Assembly (NCBI RefSeq): GCF_008801605.1
Contig: NZ_VZPJ01000017.1
Location: forward strand, 1-64,000
DNA: 64,000 nt
Reading direction: 5' to 3'
Origin: Pseudomonas brassicacearum subsp. brassicacearum
GTDB taxonomy: Bacteria > Pseudomonadota > Gammaproteobacteria > Pseudomonadales > Pseudomonadaceae
Below, in pieces: positions 63,235 to 64,000 of this stretch. The stretch's first letter is position 1, and every line of letters begins with the position of its first letter. The position numbers and the translations under genes are program-made. The notes below the pieces were generated by a model. That model worked only from the letters and a program-made list of their open reading frames with translations. It was not told the origin of the DNA and ran no database searches.

Positions 63235-64000
63235 ATGCCCGACACTCCAGCGCACGTTCACCACAGTGCTTCAGCGCCCAGCGGCGACATGGCGACTGAA
63301 TACACCTGTCCCATGCACCCGGAAATACGCCAACCCAGCCCCGGCATCTGCCCCAAGTGCGGCATGACGCTGGAGCCGGTGATGCCCGCGCTGGAAGAAG
63401 AGGACAATCCAGAACTCAAGGACTTCACCCGCCGCTTCTGGTGGTCCCTGCCGTTGACGGTCATCGTCACCGTGCTCGCCATGGCGGGGCACGCCTTGTC
63501 GCTGTTTCACGGTGCAACACAAAATTTCGTCGAGTTTTTCCTGGCGACACCCGTGGTCCTGTGGGCAGGCTGGCCGTTCTTTGTGCGGGCAGTGGCCTCT
63601 GTTCGCCAGCGTAGCCCGAACATGTGGACCCTGATTGGCCTGGGCACCGCGGCGGCCTATCTCTACAGTGTCGCAGCCACGTTTTGGCCCGGAGCTTTTC
63701 CCGCCACGTTCATGCAGGAGGGGCGGATCGGCGTCTACTTTGAAGCCGCCGCGGTGATCATCTCTCTTACCTTGCTGGGGCAGATGCTGGAGCTCAAGGC
63801 TCGCTCGCAGACGTCGGCCGCCATCAAGTCGCTGCTGGGGCTGTCCCCCAAAACCGCGCGCCGGATCAATGCCGACGGCCAGGAACAGGACATCCCCCTG
63901 ACCCACGTCCATCAGGGTGACCACCTGCGGATCAGGCCCGGTGAAAAGGTCCCGGTCGACGGTGCGGTGCTCGAAGGTGAAAGCGCCGTGGACGAGTCGA
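63235..64000 (+). CDS. Heavy-metal (copper-type) P-type ATPase, N-terminal part only
   Basis: The visible 255 residues begin MPDTPAHVHHSASAPSGDMA, then YTCPMHPEIRQPSPGICPKC, a heavy-metal-binding CPMHP/CPKCGM domain. Membrane helices follow (WWSLPLTVIVTVLAMAGHAL, FFLATPVVLWAGWPFFVRAV, IGLGTAAAYLYSVAATFW) and then the actuator region with RPGEKVPVDGAVLEGESAVD, the start of the GES motif. The gene runs off the window, so the CPC ion site and DKTGT are unseen. A copper or silver exporter is most likely; substrate is inferred from the family. It is preceded by DUF2933 and an ANR promoter. Confidence 0.9.
   Translation, partial: MPDTPAHVHHSASAPSGDMATEYTCPMHPEIRQPSPGICPKCGMTLEPVMPALEEEDNPELKDFTRRFWWSLPLTVIVTVLAMAGHALSLFHGATQNFVEFFLATPVVLWAGWPFFVRAVASVRQRSPNMWTLIGLGTAAAYLYSVAATFWPGAFPATFMQEGRIGVYFEAAAVIISLTLLGQMLELKARSQTSAAIKSLLGLSPKTARRINADGQEQDIPLTHVHQGDHLRIRPGEKVPVDGAVLEGESAVDES

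Overview
The window is chromosomal DNA of a Pseudomonas, most likely the P. fluorescens complex. The reasons are gene content and order (azoR, LysR, hydrolase, ppiA, ABC exporter; porin, ECF sigma, KAS III, hrpA; cysK, DUF748, MoxR/VWA; yafJ, ptrB), high G+C, and many REP/BIME palindromes of the types common in that group. Species cannot be fixed from sequence alone.

Layout. 1-223 is the 5' part of a Y1 (HUH-like) transposase on the minus strand, followed by a short A+T-rich stretch with a repeated TGTCCCC motif. 518-16029 (minus) is a two-partner secretion / contact-dependent inhibition locus: tpsB transporter, a 4434-residue tpsA effector ending in a ParB-like toxin domain, and a pentapeptide-repeat protein that overlaps its stop and is the obvious immunity candidate. 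16396-18894 encodes an exported beta-propeller protein with a C-terminal haem-c motif. 19282-25618 holds a small exported protein, a DEAD-box helicase, a YbdG-type MscS channel, an EamA transporter and a hybrid sensor kinase. 25918-31258 carries azoR, a small exported protein, and the co-directional block LysR, alpha/beta hydrolase, ppiA, ABC exporter. 31614-37276 holds aqpZ, a COG3146 acyltransferase-like protein, an OprP/OprO porin with a possible Pho box, an ECF sigma/zinc-finger anti-sigma pair and a KAS III enzyme. 37615-43481 is hrpA and aceK. 43612-46861 has two EamA transporters and lpxO. 47011-52194 has cysK, a DUF748 protein, a DUF2442-HTH protein beside a REP-broken DUF4160-like gene, and a MoxR/VWA pair. 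52297-56028 is a MFS-pxpA-pxpB-pxpC operon for 5-oxoproline use. 56258-62680 has small membrane proteins, yafJ, ptrB, a cyclic-nucleotide-binding protein, a spermidine-synthase-like protein and yajD. 62972-64000 starts a DUF2933/copper-type P-ATPase operon behind a well-placed ANR/FNR box; the ATPase runs off the window.

The most notable element is the TPS locus. Its last ~100 codons and the immunity gene are far more A+T-rich than the rest, the toxin domain looks ParB/sulfiredoxin-like, and the candidate immunity protein belongs to a fold known for DNA mimicry. This suggests a nuclease blocked by a DNA-mimic immunity protein, which is inference. Most intergenic spaces hold REP/BIME elements of a few families; one pair lies inside a gene remnant.
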